Of a DNA stretch of 5,211 nt, positions 1 to 5,211 are shown piece by piece. The stretch lies in NCBI GenBank assembly GCA_002309875.1, contig DBYM01000024.1:5864-11074 (forward strand), in the 5' to 3' direction. This stretch comes from Cyanobacteria bacterium UBA1186. Lineage in GTDB: Bacteria; Cyanobacteriota; Vampirovibrionia; Gastranaerophilales; Gastranaerophilaceae. The position numbers and the translations under genes were made by a program. A model generated the notes under the pieces. The model did not search any database. It was not told the DNA's origin and saw only the letters and a program-made list of their open reading frames with translations. Each line of letters opens with the position of its first letter. Positions within the stretch are counted from its first letter, which is position 1.

Positions 1-500
1 TGAGATTCTTCATTTTCCATCAAGAAATCTTCATATTCTTCTTCACTTAAGAGTTGAAGTTTTTTGAACGGTGAATCTGCAGGGTCAATTACAACATAAT
101 TATTAAAATATATAACCTGTTCAAGATCCTTCAGAGTCATTTCAAGCAATAAACCTAGGTATGAAGGTATTCCTTTCAAAAACCAGATATGTGAAACAGG
201 TGCTGCAAGTTTAATGTGCCCCATTCTGTGTCTTCTGACCTTTGAGTCCGTAACCTCAACGCCGCAGCGTTCGCAGATAATACCTTTATGACGTACTCTT
301 TTGTACTTTCCGCAATAGCATTCCCAGTCCTTTGTCGGTCCGAAAATCCTTTCGCAGAACAAGCCGTCTCTTTCCGGTTTGAGTGTTCTGTAGTTTATAG
401 TTTCAGGTTTTGTAACCTCACCGTATGACCACTTCAAGATCCTTTCGGGAGAAGCGATGCTGATACGTATATAATCAAAATAATCAATACTTGTAGACAA
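1..500 (-). CDS. rpoC: RNA polymerase beta' subunit, N-terminal part (rpoC or cyanobacterial-type rpoC1), cut by the window edge
   Basis: Encodes the start of the beta' subunit of core RNA polymerase, which with beta forms the active centre and the DNA clamp. 166 complete codons are visible before the left edge. The protein opens with IDYFDYIRISIASPERI, followed by GEVTKPETINYRTLKPE and GLFCERIFGPTKDWE, the nearly invariant beta' N-terminus. The clamp zinc ribbon is intact: C61, C63, C76 and C79 (CYCGK...CERCG), followed by VRRHRMGHIKLAAPVSHIW. The start is TTG at 498-500: the reading frame opens at the rpoB stop codon, no ATG or GTG occurs before this TTG, and a good ribosome site lies 7 nt ahead. 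The next in-frame ATG is codon 93, inside the conserved region. The gene follows rpoB by 12 nt, so they are one operon. Cyanobacteria split this gene into rpoC1 and rpoC2; the visible part cannot show whether it is split here. The catalytic NADFDGD motif lies beyond the edge. Confidence 0.97.
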   Translation of the reverse strand, partial: MSTSIDYFDYIRISIASPERILKWSYGEVTKPETINYRTLKPERDGLFCERIFGPTKDWECYCGKYKRVRHKGIICERCGVEVTDSKVRRHRMGHIKLAAPVSHIWFLKGIPSYLGLLLEMTLKDLEQVIYFNNYVVIDPADSPFKKLQLLSEEEYEDFLMENEES

Positions 501-507
501 TTTCCTA

Positions 508-515
508 TCTCCTTA
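508..515 (-). promoter_or_regulatory. Ribosome binding site of rpoC, overlapping the rpoB stop codon
   Basis: On the minus strand the bases read TAAGGAGA, followed by 7 nt and then the TTG start. The first three bases are the rpoB stop codon, so the termination signal is part of the Shine-Dalgarno sequence. This supports the TTG start and suggests translational coupling, with ribosomes ending rpoB positioned to start rpoC (inference). Confidence 0.75.
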
Positions 516-3500
516 TATTTCGCCCATTGTTGTAGAAGTTTCAAAGAAGTTTATGTTTAACAACTCTGAATCAATATCTGATAAAGTTCTTTTTGGTGCT
601 GATTTTCTCAAATCGTCCATATCACTCATCAAATCTACTTCTACGCCATTTTTCTTGGCAACTGTGATATCTAAGCCGATACTTTGCAATTCTCTTACAA
701 GTACCTTAAATGACTCAGGAATACCCGGTCTCGGAATGTTATCGCCCTTAACAATTGCTTCATAAGCCCTGTTACGTCCGTTAACATCATCGGACTTGAT
801 TGTCAGCATTTCCTGAAGTGTATATGCTGCACCGTATGCTTCCAGTGCCCATACTTCCATTTCACCGAATCTTTGTCCGCCGAACTGAGCCTTACCACCG
901 AGAGGTTGTTGTGTAACCAATGAGTAAGGACCTGTTGAACGAGCGTGAATCTTATCGTCAACAAGGTGGACAAGTTTCAGTATGTATGAAAGACCTACTG
1001 CAATAGGCTCGTCAAACGGCTCACCTGTTCTGCCGTCAATCAGGTAAACCTTACCGTCTTCTCTTACCCAATCGCAGCCGGATTCTTTTATACCTCTGAG
1101 AAGTTCTGCCTTCGTAGCGATTTCCGATTGGTTATCACCATATCTTTCATCGAATGAAGGTGCTTCGTAGTGTTCTTTTGTCAGGTATGCAGCCAAACCG
1201 AGCAGACACTCATAAGTTTGACCTACGTTCATACGGGAAGGAACACCAAGAGGATTTAATACTATATCAACCGGAGTCCCGTCAGGCAGGAACGGCATGT
1301 CTTCTTTCGGTAATATTCTTGAAACGATACCTTTGTTACCGTGACGTCCTGAGAGTTTATCACCTACCGAAACCTTACGTTTTTGTGCAATGTAAACTCT
1401 GATAACCGTATTTGCTCCCGGAGGTAATTCGTCTCCCTTTTCTCTGTCAAATACTTTGACATCGACAACACGGCCGCCTTCTCCGTGAGGAACTCTCAGA
1501 GAGTTATCTTTAACATCTCTAGCCTTTTCTGCGAAGATTGCTCTTAACAGTTTTTCTTCCGGCGGGTGTTCGGATTCACCTTTAGGTGTAACCTTACCTA
1601 CCAATATATCGTCTGCATAGACTCTCGCACCTATACGAACAATACCTCTTTCGTCCAAATGCCTCAATGCTTCTTCAGAAACGTTCGGAATTTCTCTGGT
1701 AATTTCTTCAGGTCCGAGTTTTGTCTGTCTTGCGTCTATTTCTAATTTTTCAATGTGGACTGATGTAAATATATCATCGTGTACGCATCTTTCGGAAAGG
1801 AGGATAGCATCTTCGAAGTTATATCCTTCCCAAGGCATATATGCAACCAGGATGTTTTTACCGATTGAAAGTTCTCCGCAACTTGTTGATGCTCCGTCTG
1901 CGATTACATCACCGGCTTTAACCTTATCGCCTTCATTAACAATCGGTTTTTGGTTAATACATGTATCCTGGTTTGAACGAACATATTTCATTAATGTGTG
2001 AATATGCTGTTTGCCTTGTTTGTCGGTAATTATAATTTCCTCACCGACAACTCTTTCTACCGTACCGTCAACTCTTGCCAAAACAACCATACCGGAGTCT
2101 TTAGCGACCCTTCTTTCCATACCCGTGCCGACGACAGGTCTTTCGGTAATCAAGAGCGGTACTGACTGACGTTGCATGTTTGAACCCATCAGAGCACGGT
2201 TTGCGTCGTCGTGTTCAATGAACGGAATCATTGACGTTGCAACAGAAATAATCTGAATCGGGCAAACACCGACATAGTCAACTTTTGACGAGTCGCACAT
2301 GATAAATTCCGATCTGTAACGAACAGGAACTTGTGCGGACTTAAATCTGTTGTCCTTTGTAAGTTGAACGTCTGCCGGAGCGCAACGATAATTTTCGTCT
2401 TCGTCAGCAGTCATATACACAACTTCATCAGTTACGACACCGTCTTTTACAACAAAGAACGGAGATTCAATAAATCCGTAGTCGTTAACTCTTGCGTGAG
2501 TTGCCAATGAACCGATCAAACCTGCGTTAGGACCTTCAGGTGTTTCAATAGGACAAATACGTCCGTAGTGAGAAGGGTGAATATCACGAACTGCGAATCC
2601 TGCTCTTTCTCTCTGTAAACCGCCCGGTCCTAATGCTGAAATTCTTCTCTTGTGAGTTAATTCGGCTAACGGGTTGATTTGGTCCATGAACTGTGACAAC
2701 TGAGATGAACCGAAGAATTCCTTCAATGAAGCAACCAACGGTTTTGTATTCAATAAGTTCAAAGGAGTCAATGTTTCAGAATCCTGAAGAGTCATTCTTT
2801 CCTTGACTATTCTTTCGATTCTTGAAAGACCAACTCTGAATTGGTTTTGAAGAAGTTCACCTACCGAGCGGATTCTTCTGTTACCCAGGTGGTCGATATC
2901 GTCCAATGAGCCTTCATCGTATGTTAAGTTAATCAAATATTCGATTGATGCAATGATGTCTTCTCTTGTAAGAGTTCTGACGTTGTTCGGAATATTTAAG
3001 TTAAGTTTTTTGTTTAATTTGTAACGACCTACACGACCGATGTCGTATTTCTTGTCATCAAAGAATCTTGACTCAAGAATTTGGCGTCCGCCCTGAGCAG
3101 AAGCCGGGTCGCCCGGTCTTAATTTTTTGTACAAATCGATTAAAGCATCATCTGTAGTTTCTGTTGTATCTTTGTCTAATGTTTTCTTTAAGAATTCAAA
3201 GTGAGTGAACAAAGATTCCATTTCTGAAACAGTTATACCCATTGCTTTAAGCAATGTTGTAGCAAGAATTTTTCTTGTCTTGTCTATCTTAACGTAGATT
3301 AAATCGTTTGAGTCCGTTTCAATCTTCAGCCATGCGCCTCTGTTAGGAATCATGGTTGCGTTGTACAATCTCTTACCGGTCGGAGAAATTTCACGTTTGA
3401 AATATACGCCCGGAGAACGAACAATCTGAGAAACGATTACACGTTCTGCACCGTTTACGATAAATGTACCTTTGTCAGTCATAGTCGGGATATCACCGAT

Positions 3501-3827
3501 GTAGACTTCCTGTTCTTTAATTTCACCGCTGTCACGGTTAACAAGTCTGACCATGACACGGAGTTGTTTTGCATAAGTAGCATCGTGGATACGTGCTTCT
3601 TCTACAGTGTATTTTGCATTGTCGAACGTGTAATTAGGCAGGAAGTGAAGTTCCAATCTTCCGGTATAATCCTTTACCGGGGAGAAAGCGAGCAATTCTT
3701 CCTTTAAGCCCTCTTTTAAAAACCATTCAAATGATTTTTTTTGCACGTCAATTAAATCAGGTAAATCGTCAAGTCTGGTATTTGGAATACCCATTGGCGT
3801 TACTCTTTTAGCATATTTTGTCGACAT
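513..3827 (-). CDS. rpoB: DNA-directed RNA polymerase subunit beta
   Basis: Encodes the complete 1104-residue beta subunit of core RNA polymerase. Visible landmarks in order: the protrusion/lobe start (LPDLIDVQKKSFEWFL, residues 22-37), GAERVIVSQIVRSPGVYF (126-143), the lobe with LRPGDPASAQGG (236-247) and RVGRYKLNKKL (265-275), the rifampicin-binding cluster (373-404), RDIHPSHYGRICPIETPEGP (414-433), MPWEGYNFEDAILLSER (664-680), GDKLSGRHGNKG (822-833, whose K824 and K832 match the active-centre lysines of E. coli), and the C-terminal QQPLGGKAQFGGQRFGEMEV (973-992) that packs against beta'. Length fits cyanobacterial beta, and the big insertions of the 1342-residue E. coli protein are absent. 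Rifampicin-contact residues equivalent to E. coli Q513, D516, H526, R529 and S531 are all wild type (Q379, D382, H392, R395, S397). The ATG start has GAGGTG 5 nt upstream. No rplJ/rplL lies upstream; instead a divergent flagellin is found. No frameshift or truncation is seen. Confidence 0.99.
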   Translation of the reverse strand: MSTKYAKRVTPMGIPNTRLDDLPDLIDVQKKSFEWFLKEGLKEELLAFSPVKDYTGRLELHFLPNYTFDNAKYTVEEARIHDATYAKQLRVMVRLVNRDSGEIKEQEVYIGDIPTMTDKGTFIVNGAERVIVSQIVRSPGVYFKREISPTGKRLYNATMIPNRGAWLKIETDSNDLIYVKIDKTRKILATTLLKAMGITVSEMESLFTHFEFLKKTLDKDTTETTDDALIDLYKKLRPGDPASAQGGRQILESRFFDDKKYDIGRVGRYKLNKKLNLNIPNNVRTLTREDIIASIEYLINLTYDEGSLDDIDHLGNRRIRSVGELLQNQFRVGLSRIERIVKERMTLQDSETLTPLNLLNTKPLVASLKEFFGSSQLSQFMDQINPLAELTHKRRISALGPGGLQRERAGFAVRDIHPSHYGRICPIETPEGPNAGLIGSLATHARVNDYGFIESPFFVVKDGVVTDEVVYMTADEDENYRCAPADVQLTKDNRFKSAQVPVRYRSEFIMCDSSKVDYVGVCPIQIISVATSMIPFIEHDDANRALMGSNMQRQSVPLLITERPVVGTGMERRVAKDSGMVVLARVDGTVERVVGEEIIITDKQGKQHIHTLMKYVRSNQDTCINQKPIVNEGDKVKAGDVIADGASTSCGELSIGKNILVAYMPWEGYNFEDAILLSERCVHDDIFTSVHIEKLEIDARQTKLGPEEITREIPNVSEEALRHLDERGIVRIGARVYADDILVGKVTPKGESEHPPEEKLLRAIFAEKARDVKDNSLRVPHGEGGRVVDVKVFDREKGDELPPGANTVIRVYIAQKRKVSVGDKLSGRHGNKGIVSRILPKEDMPFLPDGTPVDIVLNPLGVPSRMNVGQTYECLLGLAAYLTKEHYEAPSFDERYGDNQSEIATKAELLRGIKESGCDWVREDGKVYLIDGRTGEPFDEPIAVGLSYILKLVHLVDDKIHARSTGPYSLVTQQPLGGKAQFGGQRFGEMEVWALEAYGAAYTLQEMLTIKSDDVNGRNRAYEAIVKGDNIPRPGIPESFKVLVRELQSIGLDITVAKKNGVEVDLMSDMDDLRKSAPKRTLSDIDSELLNINFFETSTTMGEI

Positions 3828-3831
3828 TAAT

Positions 3832-3838
3832 TCACCTC
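3832..3838 (-). promoter_or_regulatory. Ribosome binding site of rpoB
   Basis: On the minus strand GAGGTGA lies just ahead of the ATG at 3825-3827, with 5 nt between GAGGTG and the start codon. It fixes the start at this ATG, not at the in-frame ATG of codon 12. Confidence 0.7.
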
Positions 3839-3911
3839 GTCTGTTCTATATGATGTACGCACTTTATATTTAATTAGTTTAAACCTATTTTAATTTCGGA
3901 CATAATTATCC

Positions 3912-3921
3912 CATGTACATG
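3912..3921. repeat. 10-bp perfect palindrome CATGTACATG in the rpoB leader
   Basis: The bases CATGTACATG are identical on both strands. The right half overlaps a second small inverted pair, ACATG-taac-CATGT (3917-3930). The cluster sits just downstream of the candidate rpoB -10 element, where an operator would act, but a 10-bp palindrome is short and may be chance. Confidence 0.3.
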
Positions 3922-3936
3922 TAACCATGTTATACA

Positions 3937-3964
3937 ATCGTACAACATCAAGGTAGCGAGTCAA
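3937..3964 (-). promoter_or_regulatory. Candidate sigma-70-type promoter for rpoBC
   Basis: Reading the minus strand, TTGACT (3959-3964, 5 of 6 match to the -35 consensus) is followed by 16 nt and TACGAT (3937-3942, 4 of 6 match to TATAAT). Transcription would start near 3930 and give a leader of about 100 nt before the rpoB ATG. A nearby TATAAC at 3929-3934 is a better -10 on its own but lies 24 nt from this -35. It is the best candidate I can see in the region, but not a strong one. Confidence 0.35.
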
Positions 3965-4000
3965 GAGAATAAGGGTATAACTTACAATTTTTCAAGTGGT

Positions 4001-4020
4001 AAATTTACAAAAATTTACAA
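4001..4020. repeat. Perfect tandem duplication of AAATTTACAA
   Basis: Two identical 10-bp units stand head to tail. Each contains TTACAA, so the hexamer recurs on the same DNA face one helical turn apart. A further TTACAA occurs at 3982-3987. The second unit forms part of the left arm of the larger inverted repeat described separately. Confidence 0.7.
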
Positions 4021-4112
4021 TTGCGTATTTTTTGTTACATATATTAAAATTTTACGACACTGAAAACCCTTGTTAAATATGCTTTTAAAGGGGGATTTGT
4101 AAATTTTTGTAA
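4005..4112. repeat. Perfect 16-bp inverted repeat with arms at 4005-4020 and 4097-4112
   Basis: TTACAAAAATTTACAA at 4005-4020 is the exact reverse complement of TTGTAAATTTTTGTAA at 4097-4112, with 76 bp between the arms. Each arm carries two copies of TTACAA (or TTGTAA) spaced 10 bp apart. The arms lie in the middle of the divergent intergenic region, so they could be paired binding sites for a regulator of one or both genes. Between the arms, CCCT-TTAAA (4067-4077) can pair with TTTAA-AGGG (4084-4092) with a 2-nt bulge. Low sequence complexity makes chance more likely than for a mixed sequence. Confidence 0.6.
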
Positions 4113-4174
4113 CAATTTATCCGTAAAGGTGTTATTTAAGTCATATTATGTGGCATTAAGCATGTGTACGCGTA

Positions 4175-4194
4175 AATAATAACGGAATATTATT
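4175..4194. repeat. 7-bp inverted repeat AATAATA / TATTATT
   Basis: AATAATA (4175-4181) and TATTATT (4188-4194) are perfect reverse complements around a 6-base centre ACGGAA. The right arm contains TATTAT, which could be a -10 element for the flagellin gene; in that case the arms might be an operator. With only A and T in the arms this is weak evidence. Confidence 0.3.
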
Positions 4195-4241
4195 GTATGT
4201 ATGACGTTAAGAAGAGCAGGATATTTGTATCTTGCGGAGTT

Positions 4242-4280
4242 TGGCATTCACGCTCGAGTCCGCGTAATGTCGTGCTTTTT
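4242..4280 (+). terminator. Terminator-like hairpin with a T run in the presumed flagellin leader
   Basis: Bases 4242-4253 (TGGCATTCACGC) can pair with 4262-4272 (GCGTAATGTCG), giving about 11 pairs including two G-T wobbles, with one bulged C at 4249 and an 8-base loop. The stem is followed by TGC and then five T's (4276-4280). No gene precedes it on the plus strand, so if it works as a terminator it would act as an attenuator in the flagellin leader. It may equally be a stabilising mRNA hairpin 48 nt ahead of the start codon. The short T run and the bulge make it a modest terminator at best. Confidence 0.3.
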
Positions 4281-4309
4281 GAGGGAGGGGTAAATATATT
4301 AATGCTGAG

Positions 4310-4316
4310 AGGAGGT
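4310..4316 (+). promoter_or_regulatory. Strong ribosome binding site of the flagellin gene
   Basis: AGGAGGT stands 4 nt ahead of the ATG at 4321 (5 nt from the AGGAGG core) and matches the anti-Shine-Dalgarno core fully. It fits a highly expressed protein such as flagellin and fixes the start. A second purine block, GAGGGAGGGG, lies at 4281-4290. Confidence 0.8.
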
Positions 4317-4320
4317 GTGT

Positions 4321-5211
4321 ATGCTTAGTATTCACACTAACCTTTCATCTCTTATTGCGCAATCGAGCCTGAGTCAATCGACAAACAAACTGAATCAGGC
4401 CATTGAGCGTATGTCCACGGGTTATAAGATTAATCACGCGGGAGATAATGCTGCGAACTATTCTATCGTAACCAACATGTCAACTCAACTCAACTCCTAT
4501 GAGGTTGCTCAGGATAATGTCGGAATGGGAATGGATTTGCTTGCAACCGCTCAGGACTCAATATCATTGATGCAGGAGCACGGATCAAGGATTCACGCTT
4601 TGATAACTCAGGGGTTGAACGGTACTTATGGCGCTGATTCTCAGGCCGCGATATGTTCGGAAATTAATGCTCGAATAGCCGAAATAGACAGGCTTTATAA
4701 TATTACCGAATACAACGGAGTCTCACTGTTTAATACCCCAAGTTTTGAAGTTCCTGATAATCTACCTCAGGCAAGCAACAACGAATTTATTGATTCGTCA
4801 GTTAATCGTAAGGAATATAGCGATTCTGAAGTTGCTGCAATGACAAGTGTTTCAAGTGTAACGGGAGCCTATACGTCTGGTACAAAGTATAAGATATCAA
4901 CGGTTGAAGAACTCGAGAAATTAGCAACTGACATAAATGCTGGGAAAAGTCATACAGGTGCAATATTTGTCCTTGCAGAGGATTTGAACTTATCCTCTGT
5001 TGACAATTGGACTCCTATTGGAGATAACAATAAATCGTCTGCTCGTTTTAAGGGGACATTTAACGGCAATGGCCATACTATAACCAACCTAAGAATTGAC
5101 GCTCCTGAGCAGAGCAATGTCGGTCTTTTTGGTTTCGCTACAGGTGCGACTGTAAAAAATGTTGACCTGCGTAACGTAAGTATTAATGGTAAAGATTGCA
5201 GTGGGGGACTT
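4321..5211 (+). CDS. Flagellin with a GLUG-type repeat domain in its variable region, 3' end cut by the window
   Basis: Encodes the filament subunit of the bacterial flagellum; 297 codons are open to the right edge. Residues 1-138 are a typical N-terminal D0/D1 segment: IHTNLSSLIAQSSL (4-17), AIERMSTGYKIN (27-38, the ERLSSGLRIN motif), GDNAAN (41-46, DDAAG motif), AQDNVGMGMDLLATAQDSI (63-81), and EIDRLYNITEYNGVSLFN (121-138). Residues 139-185 are a Ser/Asn-rich linker. From about residue 188 it changes to a module of GLUG-type proteins: YKISTVEELEKLATDINAG (189-207), WTPIGD (230-235), FKGTFNGNGHTITNLRID (243-260), NVGLFGFATGATVKNVDL (266-283) and CSGGL at the edge. The GLUG family is known from bacterial surface and adhesin-like proteins and is expected to form a beta-helix. 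A C-terminal D1/D0 end should follow but is out of view. The ATG is supported by the strong ribosome site and the normal flagellin N-terminus. Two cysteines (C112, C292) are present. The flagellin call is firm and the GLUG call strong; adhesive function is inferred. Confidence 0.93.
   Translation, partial: MLSIHTNLSSLIAQSSLSQSTNKLNQAIERMSTGYKINHAGDNAANYSIVTNMSTQLNSYEVAQDNVGMGMDLLATAQDSISLMQEHGSRIHALITQGLNGTYGADSQAAICSEINARIAEIDRLYNITEYNGVSLFNTPSFEVPDNLPQASNNEFIDSSVNRKEYSDSEVAAMTSVSSVTGAYTSGTKYKISTVEELEKLATDINAGKSHTGAIFVLAEDLNLSSVDNWTPIGDNNKSSARFKGTFNGNGHTITNLRIDAPEQSNVGLFGFATGATVKNVDLRNVSINGKDCSGGL

Larger units (their letters stand above)
3828..4320. other. Divergent intergenic region between rpoB and the flagellin gene
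   Basis: These 493 bp separate the two start codons. The region is strongly AT-rich between about 3980 and 4200 and somewhat richer in GC from 4230 to 4290. I see no tRNA, no convincing protein gene and no insertion sequence in it. It must hold the rpoB promoter (leftward) and the flagellin promoter (rightward). I found no match to a sigma-28 flagellar promoter (TAAA, about 15 nt, then GCCGATAA) or to a sigma-54 promoter (GG, 10 nt, then GC in proper context) ahead of the flagellin. TATTAT at 4144-4149 and at 4188-4193 could be -10 elements, but neither has a good -35. Confidence 0.85.

Noticed and set aside
553..765. 70-codon open frame on the plus strand inside rpoB
   Set aside because: It is antisense to the conserved C-terminal part of rpoB, has no recognisable protein character, and no clear ribosome site was seen.
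1154..1402. 82-codon open frame antisense to rpoB
   Set aside because: It lies opposite highly conserved beta-subunit sequence, so its openness reflects the codon constraints of rpoB; no family resemblance.
1753..2001. 82-codon open frame antisense to rpoB
   Set aside because: Same reasoning: a shadow of the central rpoB coding region with no independent support.
4151..4165. TGGCATTAAGCATG as a sigma-54 promoter for the flagellin
   Set aside because: The TGGCA-like -24 part is present, but the GC expected 10 bases after GG is not in place, and no TTGCA-like -12 element follows.
4136..4211. Three TTAAG copies (4136, 4156, 4207) as a direct-repeat array
   Set aside because: A 5-mer in AT-rich DNA with spacings of 20 and 51 bp is readily explained by chance.
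4121..4250. Sigma-28 flagellar promoter ahead of the flagellin
   Set aside because: TAAA occurs at 4124 and 4173, but no GCCGATAA-like element lies at about 15 nt from either.

Overview
The window holds a piece of a bacterial chromosome with two divergent transcription units separated by a 493-bp, very AT-rich intergenic region. On the minus strand lies rpoB (complete, 1104 codons) followed after 12 nt by the 5' part of rpoC (166 full codons, running off the left edge). On the plus strand lies the 5' part of a flagellin gene (297 codons, open to the right edge).

Organism: the RpoB and RpoC sequences read as cyanobacterial in type. From memory of the family, RpoB resembles Cyanobacteria in length (about 1100 residues, without the large inserts of the E. 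coli protein), in the FFGSSQLSQFMDQ..NPLAELTHKRR stretch and in the lobe sequence around RPGDPASAQGG..LESRFF. rpoB also starts its own operon instead of following rplL, as is usual in Cyanobacteria and plastids. A flagellin, low GC and a gut-like coding style do not fit photosynthetic Cyanobacteria, which lack bacterial flagella. The best guess is the non-photosynthetic sister class Vampirovibrionia/Melainabacteria (for example Gastranaerophilales). This is inference from recalled sequences, not a database result.

Layout: 1-500 rpoC start (minus; TTG start, zinc-ribbon cysteines visible); 513-3827 rpoB (minus); 3828-4320 divergent intergenic region with a candidate rpoB promoter, a perfect 10-bp tandem repeat, a perfect 16-bp inverted repeat with arms 76 bp apart, a small AT-only inverted repeat, and a hairpin followed by five T's in the likely flagellin leader; 4321-5211 flagellin (plus).

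The most interesting item is the flagellin. Its first ~138 residues are an ordinary D0/D1 flagellin end. In place of a usual D2/D3 region it then continues into a GLUG-type repeat domain, a module familiar from bacterial surface and adhesin-like proteins. This suggests a filament displaying a beta-helix-like adhesive or binding domain. The gene's 3' end, including the expected C-terminal D1/D0 segment, is outside the window, so the chimera cannot be confirmed as a complete flagellin here.

rpoB and rpoC encode the beta and beta' subunits of the core RNA polymerase and are clearly co-transcribed. The flagellin has no functional tie to them beyond sharing the divergent control region.
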